A stretch of 64,000 bases of DNA from Lysobacter enzymogenes (GTDB taxonomy: Bacteria; Pseudomonadota; Gammaproteobacteria; Xanthomonadales; Xanthomonadaceae): positions 4,340,001 through 4,404,000 of the forward strand of contig NZ_CP067396.1 in NCBI RefSeq assembly GCF_023617245.1. The letters run 5' to 3'. Positions 43,649 through 52,333 of this stretch are shown one piece after another (the first letter of the stretch is position 1; each line of letters starts with the position of its first letter). A model generated the notes under the pieces. It saw only the letters and a program-made list of their open reading frames with translations, searched no databases and was not told where the DNA came from. A program made the translations under genes and the position numbers.

Positions 43649-44614
43649 ATGAAGACCGCTAATCGGGGAATCCAGGCCATGGCCTGCGTGGTGGGCCTGG
43701 GCGTGGCGCTGGCCGCCGCGCCGGGCTGGGCCCAGCGCAAGAGCGCGCAGGACCAGCGCGCCGAGAAGATGAACGAGATTCCGACCTGCTCGAAGAACCT
43801 CGGCGCGATCTCGGTGATCGAGCCGGAAGACGCGACCAACTGGTGGACCGGCCAGCAACTGCCTGCGCCGAGCAAGCTGATCAAGGTGTTCGTGCAGAAG
43901 TCGCGCTGCTTCACCCTCGTCGACCGCGGCGCCGGCATGGACGTGGCGATGCGCGAACGCGACCTCGCCGCCAGCGGCCAGCTGCGCAACAAGTCCAACG
44001 TCGGCAAGGGCCAGATCCGCGCCGCCGACTACGTGCTGGTGCCGGACCTGATCTCGAAGAACTCCAACGCCGGCGGCAACGCCGTGGGCGGCCTGCTCGG
44101 CGGCCTGATCGGCGGCCGCGCCGGCGCGGTGGCCGGCAACCTCAACTTCAACAAGCGGACCGCCGACGTGGTGCTGACCGTCACCGACGTGCGCTCCTCC
44201 GAGCAGGTCGCGATGGCCGAGGGCAGCGCCAAGAAGACCGACATCGGCTTCGGCGCCAGCGGCGCGCTGTTCGGCAGCAGCGGCCTCGGCGGCGCCGGCG
44301 TGTCGGGCTACGCCAACACCGAGATCGGCCAGGTCATCACCATGGCCTACCTGCAGGCCTACACCAACCTGGTCGCCGAGCTCGGCGGCCTGTCCGGCAA
44401 CCCGTCGGCGTCGAACGCGCAGCAGGCGGTGACCGTGGTCAAGTCCGCGCGCCTGTTCGCCAACGCCAACGGCAGCGGCAAGGTGGTGCGTCCGCTCGAC
44501 CCGGGCATGATGCTCTACCCCACCGGCAACAAGCAGGGCGCGATGTGGGAAGTCGAGGACGAGCTCGGCAACAAGGGCTGGGTGACCTCGCTGGCGCTGG
44601 AACTGTCGAAGTAA
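43649..44614 (+). CDS. CsgG-domain secreted protein
   Basis: A 321-residue protein with AAGGAA before its ATG. Signal peptide 1-29 (ALAAAPGWAQ) is cut by signal peptidase I; there is no lipobox, unlike CsgG itself. Residues 40-235 resemble the CsgG/HfaB domain: PSKLIKVFVQKSRCFTLVDR, ERDLAASGQLRNKSN, AADYVLVPDLI, a Gly-rich segment GGLLGGLIGGRAGAVAGNL and VVLTVTDVRSSEQVAMAEG. The C-terminal 70 residues look SH3-like (KSARLFANANGSGKVVRPLD, GWVTSLALELSK). No curli genes adjoin, so a curli role is doubtful; an envelope-associated role is likely. Confidence 0.8.
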   Translation: MKTANRGIQAMACVVGLGVALAAAPGWAQRKSAQDQRAEKMNEIPTCSKNLGAISVIEPEDATNWWTGQQLPAPSKLIKVFVQKSRCFTLVDRGAGMDVAMRERDLAASGQLRNKSNVGKGQIRAADYVLVPDLISKNSNAGGNAVGGLLGGLIGGRAGAVAGNLNFNKRTADVVLTVTDVRSSEQVAMAEGSAKKTDIGFGASGALFGSSGLGGAGVSGYANTEIGQVITMAYLQAYTNLVAELGGLSGNPSASNAQQAVTVVKSARLFANANGSGKVVRPLDPGMMLYPTGNKQGAMWEVEDELGNKGWVTSLALELSK

Positions 44615-44640
44615 GCGCCGCGGACATCGCTGCGCGCGCG

Positions 44641-44669
44641 AAGGCCGCCGGGCGACCGGCGGCCTTTTT
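44641..44669 (+). terminator. intrinsic terminator of the CsgG-like gene
   Basis: AAGGCCGCCG, six-base loop, CGGCGGCCTT running into TTTTTC; 26 bases after the stop. Confidence 0.9.
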
Positions 44670-44754
44670 CGTAGGCGCGGCGTTAGCGCGCGCACAAGAC
44701 AGGCCGCGGTCGATTGATCTACAAAGACGCTCCCGTCCGACCGCGAAGACCGCC

Positions 44755-45105
44755 ATGTCCGCCACCGATCGCAACCTGCGCCTGGATTACCTCGAATTCA
44801 ACGTCGCCGACATCGCCGCCTCCAAGGCCTTCTACGGCGCCGCGTTCGGCTGGCGCTTCACCGACTACGGCCCGGACTACTGCGAATTCGACGACGGCCG
44901 CATGAAGGGCGGCTTCAGCACCCACGCCGCGCCGCGTCCCGGCGGCGCGCTGGTGGTGATCTACGCCGACGACCTCGCCGACGCGCGGCGCCGGGTCGAG
45001 GCGGCCGGCGGCGCGATCGTCGCCGAGCACGAGTTTCCCGGCGGCCGCCGCTTCCACTTCCTCGATCCGGACGGCTACGAACTGGCGGTGTGGACCCAGG
45101 ACTGA
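44755..45105 (+). CDS. VOC-family protein
   Basis: A 116-residue glyoxalase-fold protein: LDYLEFNVADIAASKAFYGAAFGW, GGFSTHAAPRPGGALVVIYADDL and the C-terminal RFHFLDPDGYELAVWTQD with the usual D-P-D/E-G-x-E metal-ligand motif. It resembles the CFP32/lactoylglutathione lyase-like branch. The substrate is unknown. Confidence 0.87.
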   Translation: MSATDRNLRLDYLEFNVADIAASKAFYGAAFGWRFTDYGPDYCEFDDGRMKGGFSTHAAPRPGGALVVIYADDLADARRRVEAAGGAIVAEHEFPGGRRFHFLDPDGYELAVWTQD

Positions 45106-45186
45106 CGCCGCGTCCGCGACGGCGCGCCCGCACTGGCCGCCGTCGCGCCGCAGCGTCTATGCTGCGGCGCAAACGGAGGAACGCGC

Positions 45187-45417
45187 ATGGCCTTGGACGC
45201 ATTGGCCGAAGTCGCCGGCGCCGCGCTGCGGTTGTGCGGACGCATGCTGTTCGAAATCGTGGTGGAGTGGTTGATCTACGGCACCGGCCGGCTGCTGCTG
45301 TGGCCGTTCTACCGGCGCAAACCGCCCGGCGACACGGCCTGCCTGTGCGCGGGCGTGGGATTCTGGCTGTTGGCGCTGTTCCTTGTCGCATCGAGCCGGA
45401 CCGGCCTGAGCGCCTGA
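45187..45417 (+). CDS. small membrane protein
   Basis: A 76-residue protein with GGAGG seven bases before its ATG. It has an amphipathic N-terminal half (VVEWLIYGTGRLLLWPFYRRK) and one clear transmembrane helix, AGVGFWLLALFLVASS. The RPFYR-type motif after a hydrophobic stretch is common in small uncharacterised proteobacterial proteins. It is spaced 16 bases from the next gene. Confidence 0.68.
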   Translation: MALDALAEVAGAALRLCGRMLFEIVVEWLIYGTGRLLLWPFYRRKPPGDTACLCAGVGFWLLALFLVASSRTGLSA

Positions 45418-45433
45418 ACCTTCGGAGCCCCGC

Positions 45434-45892
45434 ATGGCCTACGAACCGATCCACATGACCTGGGACTACTGGGACGGCCCGCGCACCGGCATCGCCGATT
45501 GCGAGGGACGCCCGCATTACTTCTCCTGCCTGTTCGATCCGCAGCAGGAGGAATACCGCGACTTGTTCGCGGTCACCCCGATCGATGCCGAAACTTGGGA
45601 TTGGGCGCAGCAGCACTGGGCGATCTGGCAGCGCTGGGAAGCCGAGGTCAACGCCGGCCGGCTGACGCCGGAGAGCCATCCCAAGTACGGCCACTTCGAT
45701 CCGCGCTATACCGAACTGGAAGCGCTGATCGACGCCGGCATCGACCGCCTGCGCGGCCAGACGGCGCGCAGGCGCGGCGCGCTGCGGCGGCGCGCGGTCG
45801 AGGGCGAACTGTTTCCGGGACAGTGGAACCGCTACGAGATCGAATGGTCGGCGCCGCTGGCGGACGACGGGCCCGACGAGGGCGCGAAGTGA
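45434..45892 (+). CDS. conserved hypothetical protein
   Basis: A 152-residue soluble protein rich in Trp and acidic residues (MTWDYWDGPRTGIADCEGRP, FSCLFDPQQEEYRDLF, WDWAQQHWAIWQRWEAEV). No metal-binding or catalytic motif is visible. GGAG precedes the ATG. It is a recognisable bacterial family by eye, without known function. Confidence 0.72.
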   Translation: MAYEPIHMTWDYWDGPRTGIADCEGRPHYFSCLFDPQQEEYRDLFAVTPIDAETWDWAQQHWAIWQRWEAEVNAGRLTPESHPKYGHFDPRYTELEALIDAGIDRLRGQTARRRGALRRRAVEGELFPGQWNRYEIEWSAPLADDGPDEGAK

Positions 45893-45920
45893 ATCGTCGC
45901 GGCGATGCCGCGACCTGAGC

Positions 45921-45999
45921 GAAAAGCGTCGGGCCTGAAGGCCCTCCCACCGCTGCCGGGCAACCGCTGGGTGGGAGGGGCTTCAGCCCCGACGCTTTC
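45921..45999. repeat. palindromic GGCCTGAAGGCCCTCCCAC / GTGGGAGGGGCTTCAG repeat
   Basis: One inverted pair of the array family, between convergent genes. Confidence 0.8.
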
Positions 46000-46055
46000 G
46001 TGTCCGGCCACCGCGACCGCAACGAAAGGCATCGGGACCGAAGCCCCCGGCACGC

Positions 46056-47495
46056 TCACACCTTGGCCTGCTTCCACTTGCCGCGGGTGAACAGCCACAG
46101 CGTGAACGCGCCGACCGAAGTCTCCGACACGAACACGCCCCAGAACACGCCCAGTTCCTTCCAGCCCAGCTGGATCGCCAGCCAGTACGACAGCGGAATC
46201 TGGATCAGCCAGAAGAACACTACGTTGATCTTGGTCGGCGTGATCGTGTCGCCGGCGCCGTTGAAGGCCTGCACCGTGACCATCCACCAGCCGTAGATGA
46301 AGAACGAGTACGACAGGATCCGCAGCCATTCGGCGCCGACCTTGACCACCTCCGGGTCGGCGCTGAAGATCCCGACCAACTGCTGCGGGAAGGCGAAGAA
46401 CAGCACCGACACCAGCACCAGGTAGCCCATGTTGTACCAGCCGATATGCCACACCGCGGCCTCGGCGCGGTCGGCGTGGCCGGCGCCGAGGTTCTGCCCG
46501 ACCAGGGTCGCGGCGGCGTTGGACATGCCCCAGGCCGGCATCATAGTGAACATCATCACCCGGATGGCGATGGTCGCGCCGGCCACCGCCTCGCTGCCGA
46601 TGGTGGCGAGGATGCGCATCAGGAAGATCCATGCGGTCATCGCCACGATCATCTGGCCGACGCCGCCGAGCGAGGTGCGCACGATGTTCCACAGCATCGC
46701 GCCGTGCCAGACCAGCTGCGCCGCGGTCACCCGGATGTGCTTGCCGCCGCGGAAGAGCACCCACAGCTGGTACAGCACGCCGCAGCCGCGGCCGATGCAG
46801 GTGGCGATGGCGGCGCCCTCGATGCCCCACGCCGGGAACGGCCCCGGGCCGAAGATCAGCAGCGGGCACAGCACGATGTTGAGGCCGTTCGACAGCCACA
46901 GCACGCGCATCGAAATCGCCGCGTCGCCGGCGCCGCGGAAGATCGCGTTGATCACGAACAACAGCACGATCACCACGTTGGCGCCGAGCATCCACTGGGT
47001 GTAGCGGTAGCCGTGCTCAATGCTCCAGGCGTCGGCGCCCATCAGCCGCAACAGATCCTGGGCATAGAAGATGCCGGCCAGCGCCGGCGGCACCGACACC
47101 AACAAGGCGATCAGGATCGCCTGCACCGCGGTCGCCGCGGCCTCCTCGGGCTTGCCCTCGCCGATGCGCCGCGCCACCACCGCGGTGACCGCCATCGCCA
47201 ATCCCATCGCCACCGCATAGAGCAGGAACAGATAGCTCTCGGTCAGCCCGACCGTGGCCACCGCCGACGGGCCGAGCTTGGAGACGAAGAAGATGTCGAC
47301 CACGGCGAAGGTCGATTCCAACACCAGCTCCAGCACCATCGGCACGGCCAGCAGGAACACCGCGCGGCGCAACGGGATCTTGGTGTAGTCGGCGTCGGTG
47401 CCGCGCACCGCGTCGCGCAGTTCGCGCCACAGCGACTGCGGCGGATGGGCGTCGGCGGCGTGGGGCGGATCGGCCGCCGGGGAATCGTGGGTCAT
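46056..47495 (-). CDS. MATE-family efflux transporter
   Basis: The start at ATG 47495 has GGAG seven bases upstream. The 479-residue protein has twelve membrane helices in two homologous halves: FLLAVPMVLELVLESTFAVVDIFFVSKLG opens the first, TSLGGVGQMIVAMTAWIFLMRILA the second; VTAVVARRIGEGKPEEA and TLVGQNLGAGHADRAE are the paired helix-2 loops typical of MATE proteins. It exports cationic drugs or metabolites with Na+ or H+. It is of the DinF/NorM-like bacterial type. Confidence 0.93.
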   Translation of the reverse strand: MTHDSPAADPPHAADAHPPQSLWRELRDAVRGTDADYTKIPLRRAVFLLAVPMVLELVLESTFAVVDIFFVSKLGPSAVATVGLTESYLFLLYAVAMGLAMAVTAVVARRIGEGKPEEAAATAVQAILIALLVSVPPALAGIFYAQDLLRLMGADAWSIEHGYRYTQWMLGANVVIVLLFVINAIFRGAGDAAISMRVLWLSNGLNIVLCPLLIFGPGPFPAWGIEGAAIATCIGRGCGVLYQLWVLFRGGKHIRVTAAQLVWHGAMLWNIVRTSLGGVGQMIVAMTAWIFLMRILATIGSEAVAGATIAIRVMMFTMMPAWGMSNAAATLVGQNLGAGHADRAEAAVWHIGWYNMGYLVLVSVLFFAFPQQLVGIFSADPEVVKVGAEWLRILSYSFFIYGWWMVTVQAFNGAGDTITPTKINVVFFWLIQIPLSYWLAIQLGWKELGVFWGVFVSETSVGAFTLWLFTRGKWKQAKV

Positions 47496-47808
47496 CGCAA
47501 GCTCCGTGCTCGGTCGCACCGACGGATGATAGGGCCCCATGCCCGCTCCGCCAGTGACAACAGTACGACGATGCGCGGGCGGCGGGATCGACGCGGCCGC
47601 GCGCAACGCGACGCGGCCGCTGGCGCAAGCCGCCCCGGCCGGGCTACAAGGGCGGGGCTACGAACGTCCGTGCCGGACGCTGCGGCCGGCCCGTCCGCAG
47701 CGCCAGGACCGCGTCGCGAAAAAATCGCGGCGGCGATGTCGATCCGCGCCGCGGCCGTTCGTCGCATCAGTGAGGACCCCGCCTCGTCCCTTCTTCTGGA
47801 GAACCACC

Positions 47809-48252
47809 ATGTCCGGTACCGTGCGCCTGCTCCGCGTCTTCACCTGCCCGCCCGAGCGCGTCTACCGCGCCTTCCTCGACCCCGCCGCGCTGTGCAAGTG
47901 GCTGCCGCCGGACGGCTTCACCTGCACCGTGCACGAACTCGACGCGCGCGTCGGCGGCCGCTACCGCATGAGCTTCACCAACTTCAGCACCGGCAACGGC
48001 CACAGCTTCGGCGGCACCTACCTGGAACTGGTGCCGAACGAGCGCATCGTCCACGACGACCGCTTCGACGACCCCAACCTGCCCGGGACCATGGTCACCA
48101 CCATCACCTTCCGCGCGGTCTCCTGCGGCACCGAGGTGGAAGTGGTGCAGGAAGGGATTCCGGAGGTGATTCCGGTCGAACAGTGCTACCTGGGCTGGCA
48201 GGAATCGCTGACCCTGCTGGAGCGGTTGGTGGAGCCGACGATTCCGGAGTGA
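47809..48252 (+). CDS. SRPBCC (AHSA1-like) protein
   Basis: A 147-residue single START-like domain: LLRVFTCPPERVYRAFLDPAALCKWLPPDGFTC, VGGRYRMSFTNFSTG, GGTYLELVPNERIVHDDRF and, near the end, GWQESLTLLERLVEP. This is the AHSA1/CalC-type fold that binds hydrophobic ligands. The start follows TTCTGGAGAACCACC. No partner regulator adjoins. Confidence 0.85.
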   Translation: MSGTVRLLRVFTCPPERVYRAFLDPAALCKWLPPDGFTCTVHELDARVGGRYRMSFTNFSTGNGHSFGGTYLELVPNERIVHDDRFDDPNLPGTMVTTITFRAVSCGTEVEVVQEGIPEVIPVEQCYLGWQESLTLLERLVEPTIPE

Positions 48253-48281
48253 TCCGGCTGCGGCCGGCATTCGAAGTCCGA

Positions 48282-48554
48282 CTGTAGGAGCTGCGCGAGC
48301 TGCGACCGCGACAACGCGGCTACGACGAAACTCACGCCGCGAGCGGACGCCCCGCGGTCGCGACTCGCGTCGCTCCTACAGGGGGCAACCCACTCGCGCA
48401 GGGACCGGAAACAAGAACGGCGGCCCCATGCCGAGGCCGCCGTCCGAAGTCCGACTGTAGGAGCTGCGCAAGCTGCGACCGCGACAACGCGGCTACGACG
48501 CAACCAACGCCGCAAGCGGACGCCCCGCGGTCGCGACTCGCGTCGCTCCTACAG
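48282..48554. repeat. two inverted pairs of REP-like elements
   Basis: CTGTAGGAGCTGCGCGAGC with GCGTCGCTCCTACAG, repeated once as CTGTAGGAGCTGCGCAAGC with GCGTCGCTCCTACAG. Between the pairs is the hairpin at 48418. These repeats fill the convergent gap 48253-48569. Confidence 0.8.
48412..48442 (-). terminator. probable terminator downstream of hutU
   Basis: An eight-pair stem (48418-48425 with 48435-48442) and, on the minus strand, a TTCTTGTTT tail. It lies 128 bases beyond the hutU stop, inside the repeat cluster. Confidence 0.45.
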
Positions 48555-48569
48555 GGAGCTACCGACGCC

Positions 48570-50240
48570 TCACAGCATCGGCAGCTTCAATCCCTGCTCC
48601 TTCGCGCACTGCCGCGCGATCTCATAGCCCGCATCGGCATGCCGCATCACGCCGGTGCCCGGGTCGTTCCACAGCACCCGCGCGATGCGCTTGTCGGCTT
48701 CCTCGCTGCCGTCGCAGACGATCACCACGCCGGAGTGTTGCGAGTAACCCATGCCGACGCCGCCGCCGTGGTGCAGCGACACCCAGGTCGCGCCGCCGGC
48801 GACGTTCAGCATGGCGTTGAGCAACGGCCAGTCGCTGACCGCGTCGCTGCCGTCCTTCATCGCTTCGGTCTCGCGATTCGGCGAGGCCACCGAGCCGCTG
48901 TCGAGGTGGTCGCGGCCGATCACCACCGGCGCCTTCAGTTCGCCGTTGCGCACCATCTCGTTGAACGCCAGGCCGAGCTTGTGCCGCAGCCCCAGGCCGA
49001 CCCAGCAGATGCGCGCCGGCAAGCCCTGGAAGCTGATGCGTTCGCGCGCCATGTCGAGCCAGCGATGCAGGTGCGCGTCGTCGGCGATGATTTCCTTGAC
49101 CTTGGCGTCGGTCTTGTAGATGTCCTCCGGGTCGCCGCTGAGCGCGACCCAGCGGAACGGGCCGACGCCGCGGCAGAACAGCGGGCGCACGTAGGCCGGC
49201 ACGAAGCCGGGGAAATCGAACGCGTTCTTGAGGCCTTCGTCGAACGCCATCTGGCGGATGTTGTTGCCGTAATCGACGGTCGGGATGCCCTGTGCGTGGA
49301 ACGCCAGCATCGCATCGACGTGCACGCGCATCGACTTCTTGGCCGCGTCGCGTACGCCTTCGGGATCGCTCTTTTGCTCGTCCAGCCACCGCTCCACCGT
49401 CCAGCCGATCGGCAGATAGCCGTGCACCGGATCGTGCGCGGAGGTCTGGTCGGTCACGCAGTCCGGACGCACGCCACGCTTGACCAGTTCCGGCAGGATC
49501 TCGGCGGCGTTGCCGAGCAGCGCGACCGACTTGGCCTCGCCGGCGGCGGTGTACTTGGCGATGCGCGCCAGCGCATCGTCGAGGTCGCTGGCCTGTTCGT
49601 CGACGTAACGCGTGCGCAGGCGCATGTCGATGCTGCTCTGCTTGCATTCGATGTTCAGCGAGCAGGCGCCGGCCAGCGACGCGGCCAGCGGCTGCGCGCC
49701 GCCCATGCCGCCCAGGCCCGCGGTGAGGATCCACTTGCCTTTCAGATCGCCGTTGTAATGCTGGCGGCCCATCTCGACGAAGGTTTCGTAGGTGCCCTGG
49801 ACGATGCCCTGCGAGCCGATGTAGATCCAGCTGCCGGCGGTCATCTGGCCGTACATCATCAAGCCCTTCTTATCGAGCTCGTTGAAGTGTTCCCAGGTGG
49901 CCCAATGCGGCACCAGGTTGGAATTGGCCAGCAGCACGCGCGGCGCGTCGGGGTGGGTGGGGAACACGCCGACCGGCTTGCCCGACTGGATCAGCAGGGT
50001 TTCGTTGTCGTCGAGTTCGCGCAGCGACTTGAGGATCGCGTCGAAGCAGTCCCAGTCGCGCGCGGCGCGGCCGATGCCGCCGTAGACCACCAGTTCGGCC
50101 GGGTTCTCGGCCACGTCCGGGTCCAGGTTGTTCTGGATCATCCGGTAGGCGGCTTCGCTGAGCCAGGACTTGCAGGTCTTGTCGCCGCCGCGCGGGGCGC
50201 GGACGACGCGGGAGGGATCTTTGCGGTTCGCTGCGGACAT
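48570..50240 (-). CDS. hutU: urocanate hydratase
   Basis: A 556-residue protein, the family's usual length, from ATG 50240. GKWILTAGLGGMGGAQPLAA is the NAD-binding segment, and ECKQSSIDMRLRTRYVDEQA, DYGNNIRQMAFDEG and HHGGGVGMGYSQHSG are urocanase signatures. It uses tightly bound NAD+ to hydrate urocanate to imidazolonepropionate, step two of histidine breakdown. It is divergent from a TetR regulator; hutF and hutI lie 6-9 kb to the right. Confidence 0.96.
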   Translation of the reverse strand: MSAANRKDPSRVVRAPRGGDKTCKSWLSEAAYRMIQNNLDPDVAENPAELVVYGGIGRAARDWDCFDAILKSLRELDDNETLLIQSGKPVGVFPTHPDAPRVLLANSNLVPHWATWEHFNELDKKGLMMYGQMTAGSWIYIGSQGIVQGTYETFVEMGRQHYNGDLKGKWILTAGLGGMGGAQPLAASLAGACSLNIECKQSSIDMRLRTRYVDEQASDLDDALARIAKYTAAGEAKSVALLGNAAEILPELVKRGVRPDCVTDQTSAHDPVHGYLPIGWTVERWLDEQKSDPEGVRDAAKKSMRVHVDAMLAFHAQGIPTVDYGNNIRQMAFDEGLKNAFDFPGFVPAYVRPLFCRGVGPFRWVALSGDPEDIYKTDAKVKEIIADDAHLHRWLDMARERISFQGLPARICWVGLGLRHKLGLAFNEMVRNGELKAPVVIGRDHLDSGSVASPNRETEAMKDGSDAVSDWPLLNAMLNVAGGATWVSLHHGGGVGMGYSQHSGVVIVCDGSEEADKRIARVLWNDPGTGVMRHADAGYEIARQCAKEQGLKLPML

Positions 50241-50384
50241 GGCGGTTTCCGTGATGCGGGCGAGGCGGAAATTATCGCGCCGGGTTTCCCGCTGCCACCA
50301 GCGGCGCCGGCCCGCGCGGACCGCTGCTGGGCGTCGCGGCGCACGAAACTGTCGCGCCGAGGCCGAAATGTTTACGCTGTACAC

Positions 50385-50966
50385 ATGAATCCGCCCGCCA
50401 CCGCCGAACGCATCGTCCAGGCCGCGCGCGCCCTGCTCGCCCGCGGCGGCGCGCAGGCGGTCAGCATGCGCCGGATCGGCGAGGCGATCGGGCTGACGCC
50501 GATGGCGGTCTATCGCCACTTCCCCAACCGCGAAGCGCTGCTGCAACGCGTGGCCGACGACAGCTTCGACGAGATCGCCCGCCACTGGACCGCGCGCAAG
50601 CACGGCGGCGACGTGATCGCGCGGCTGCGCGCCACCCAGCGCATCTATCTCGACTACGCGCTGGCCTGGCCGCATTTGTTCGACCACGCCTTCTCGCTGC
50701 GGCGCGAACGCGCGCGGCGCTATCCCGAGGACTTCCGCGCGCGCCGTTCGCCGACCCTGAACGTGGTCGCCGACGTGGTGCTGGAAGCGCAGCAGGCCGG
50801 CCGGCTCAAGCCCGGCGACGCCTGGGACATCGCCATGACCTTGTGGGCGCACACCCACGGCCTGATCGCGCTGTACCGCGCCGGCCGCTTCAGCTACGAC
50901 GAACGCCAGTTCCGCGAGTTCTACGAAGCCTCGCTCGGCCGCCTGCTCGACGGCCTGATCGCCTGA
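50385..50966 (+). CDS. TetR-family transcriptional regulator
   Basis: A 193-residue TetR protein with HTH VSMRRIGEAIGLTPMAVYRHFPN (split by the usual turn) and an AcrR-like C-terminal domain. No clear Shine-Dalgarno precedes ATG 50385; TGTTTACGCTGTACAC directly before the start could hold promoter or operator elements, so a leaderless or very short leader is possible. Its divergence from hutU makes that gene a candidate target, although hut operons are more often controlled by HutC. Confidence 0.88.
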   Translation: MNPPATAERIVQAARALLARGGAQAVSMRRIGEAIGLTPMAVYRHFPNREALLQRVADDSFDEIARHWTARKHGGDVIARLRATQRIYLDYALAWPHLFDHAFSLRRERARRYPEDFRARRSPTLNVVADVVLEAQQAGRLKPGDAWDIAMTLWAHTHGLIALYRAGRFSYDERQFREFYEASLGRLLDGLIA

Positions 50967-51027
50967 GCGCGGCCGCCAGCGGCGGCTCGATCGCGATGCC
51001 TTCCGTGCGCCCTTTGCCCTGAGCTTT

Positions 51028-51078
51028 TGTGGGAGGGACTTCAGTCCCGATGCCTTTCGCTCAGATCGCCGCGCCCAC
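51028..51078. repeat. single GTGGGAGGGACTTCAGTCCC element
   Basis: A half-element of the array family with its GATGCC...GATCGCCGCG linker, between convergent genes. Confidence 0.7.
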
Positions 51079-51107
51079 AAAAAAGCGCCCGGCCTGAAGC
51101 CGGGCGC
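51079..51107 (-). terminator. intrinsic terminator of the small secreted protein gene
   Basis: GCGCCCGGC (51085-51093), loop CTGAA, GCCGGGCGC (51099-51107); on the minus strand six Ts follow. It lies 56 bases beyond the stop. Confidence 0.88.
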
Positions 51108-51162
51108 GAGGACGACGCGAGCACGGGCCCGCGCCGGAAGGGATGCGTCGTCGGCCGCGCGC

Positions 51163-51498
51163 TCAGCGCAGCCGCGGATCGAGCTTGCGCAGCGCCTGGC
51201 CGACGTCGGTCTCGCCGGTGCGTTGCAGGTCCTTGCGGTCGTAGCTGCGGCCCTGGCCCACGCAGTCGCGCTTGCCGCGCGCGGCGATGCGCGAGCCGGT
51301 CTGCTTGAGGCAAGTGGGGTCCGCGGCGCTCGCCGCAACGCCGGCGTCCGCCTTCGCCCCGGCGTTCGCCGCCGGCGCGGCGGTCGGCTGCACCGCATCG
51401 GCGCGAACCTGCGCATCGGCCTGGACCGGCGTCTGCGCGACGGCGGCGCCGGCGCCGAGCAAGGCCGCGAGCGCGGCGATCCAAAGGATATTGCGCAC
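51163..51498 (-). CDS. small secreted or periplasmic protein, unknown function
   Basis: GTG 51498 follows GGAGG by six bases and gives 111 residues. Signal peptide NILWIAALAALLGAGAAVAQ, an Ala-rich linker and a C-terminal part DPTCLKQTGSRIAARGKRDC with GRSYDRKDLQRTGETDVGQAL. The two cysteines probably form a disulfide. The T-C-L-K-x-T-G-S/T-x-I-x phrase recurs in Xanthomonadaceae secreted proteins; its role is unknown. It ends in a strong terminator. Confidence 0.72.
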   Translation of the reverse strand: MRNILWIAALAALLGAGAAVAQTPVQADAQVRADAVQPTAAPAANAGAKADAGVAASAADPTCLKQTGSRIAARGKRDCVGQGRSYDRKDLQRTGETDVGQALRKLDPRLR

Positions 51499-51592
51499 AG
51501 AACACCTCCGGGAGAAGCGACGATGGGCGCAGCCACGATACGCCCGCGCCGCCGTCGCGGCGGTGGTCGCGGACGCGGCGTTTAGGCCCACG

Positions 51593-52141
51593 TCAGCGTC
51601 GCGGGCAGTCCTCGCGGCGGCCGCGTTCGAACGCCATCGCCTCGGCCTCGGTGGCCGGCCGCGGCGCGATGCCGTCGTCGAACAGGACCCGCCAGACGCC
51701 GTCGGCGTCGCGGCGCCAGACCGATTGGTACTGGCCGATCAAATAACGCGGCTGCGCGCCCGGATCGATGCGCTGGTACAGCGCCGGTCCGGTCGACCAG
51801 GCCACGTCGCCGACGCCGGCGACCGTCACCCGCTGCGGATACCAGCGCAGGCGCAACCCCTTGCCGGCGATCAGGTCGGCCCACTGGGCCGCGATGGCCT
51901 CGCGTCCACGCGTGGGCTGCGGCCGGCCGGCGCCGAACGCGGCCTGCGGGTGAACGAAGGCGGCGAACGCGGCGGCATCGTGCTCGGCCAACGCGCGGGC
52001 GAAGCCGAGTTCGCGCGCCCACACCGCGCATTCCTCGGCGCTCAGCTGTGGCGCGGCGTCCACGGGCGCGGCGTCCTGCGCCCACGCCCATGGGCTGGAC
52101 GCCGCCAGGCAGGCGGCAACGACGGCAACGACACGGCGCAT
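51593..52141 (-). CDS. secreted SnoaL/NTF2-like (DUF4440-type) protein
   Basis: A 182-residue protein. Signal peptide to about residue 21 (WAWAQ), then a single NTF2-like fold: ELGFARALAEHDAAAFAAFVHPQAAFG, REAIAAQWADLI, RVTVAGVGDVAWSTGP and GQYQSVWRRDADGVWRVLFDDG. Such folds bind small ligands or serve as isomerases; no catalytic set is recognised. It is divergent from the phosphodiesterase lipoprotein gene. Confidence 0.8.
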   Translation of the reverse strand: MRRVVAVVAACLAASSPWAWAQDAAPVDAAPQLSAEECAVWARELGFARALAEHDAAAFAAFVHPQAAFGAGRPQPTRGREAIAAQWADLIAGKGLRLRWYPQRVTVAGVGDVAWSTGPALYQRIDPGAQPRYLIGQYQSVWRRDADGVWRVLFDDGIAPRPATEAEAMAFERGRREDCPRR

Positions 52142-52333
52142 GGCGGATCTCGCGACGGAACCCGCGGCCACTATCGGCGCAGCCGCGCCCGCGCGCCAGC
52201 GACTGAAGTCATGGCCGCCGGCATTGCGCCCGCTTTGATCGCGCCCGCCATGCCGACCTTGGCGGCCCGCCGCGCGGCCGCCGGCCGCGACCGGCGACAC
52301 CGGGCCGACACGCGCCGCCGCTATCATGCCGCG

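Noticed and set aside
46446..48287. Long plus-strand frame over the MATE gene
   Set aside because: It is rich in His/Arg/Gln, lacks domains and is antisense to a clear twelve-helix transporter; only its tail overlaps the SRPBCC gene in another frame.
50241..51536. N-terminal extension of hutU
   Set aside because: The frame stays open far upstream, but urocanase length and its SAANRKDPSR start fit ATG 50240, and the extension overlaps the TetR gene.
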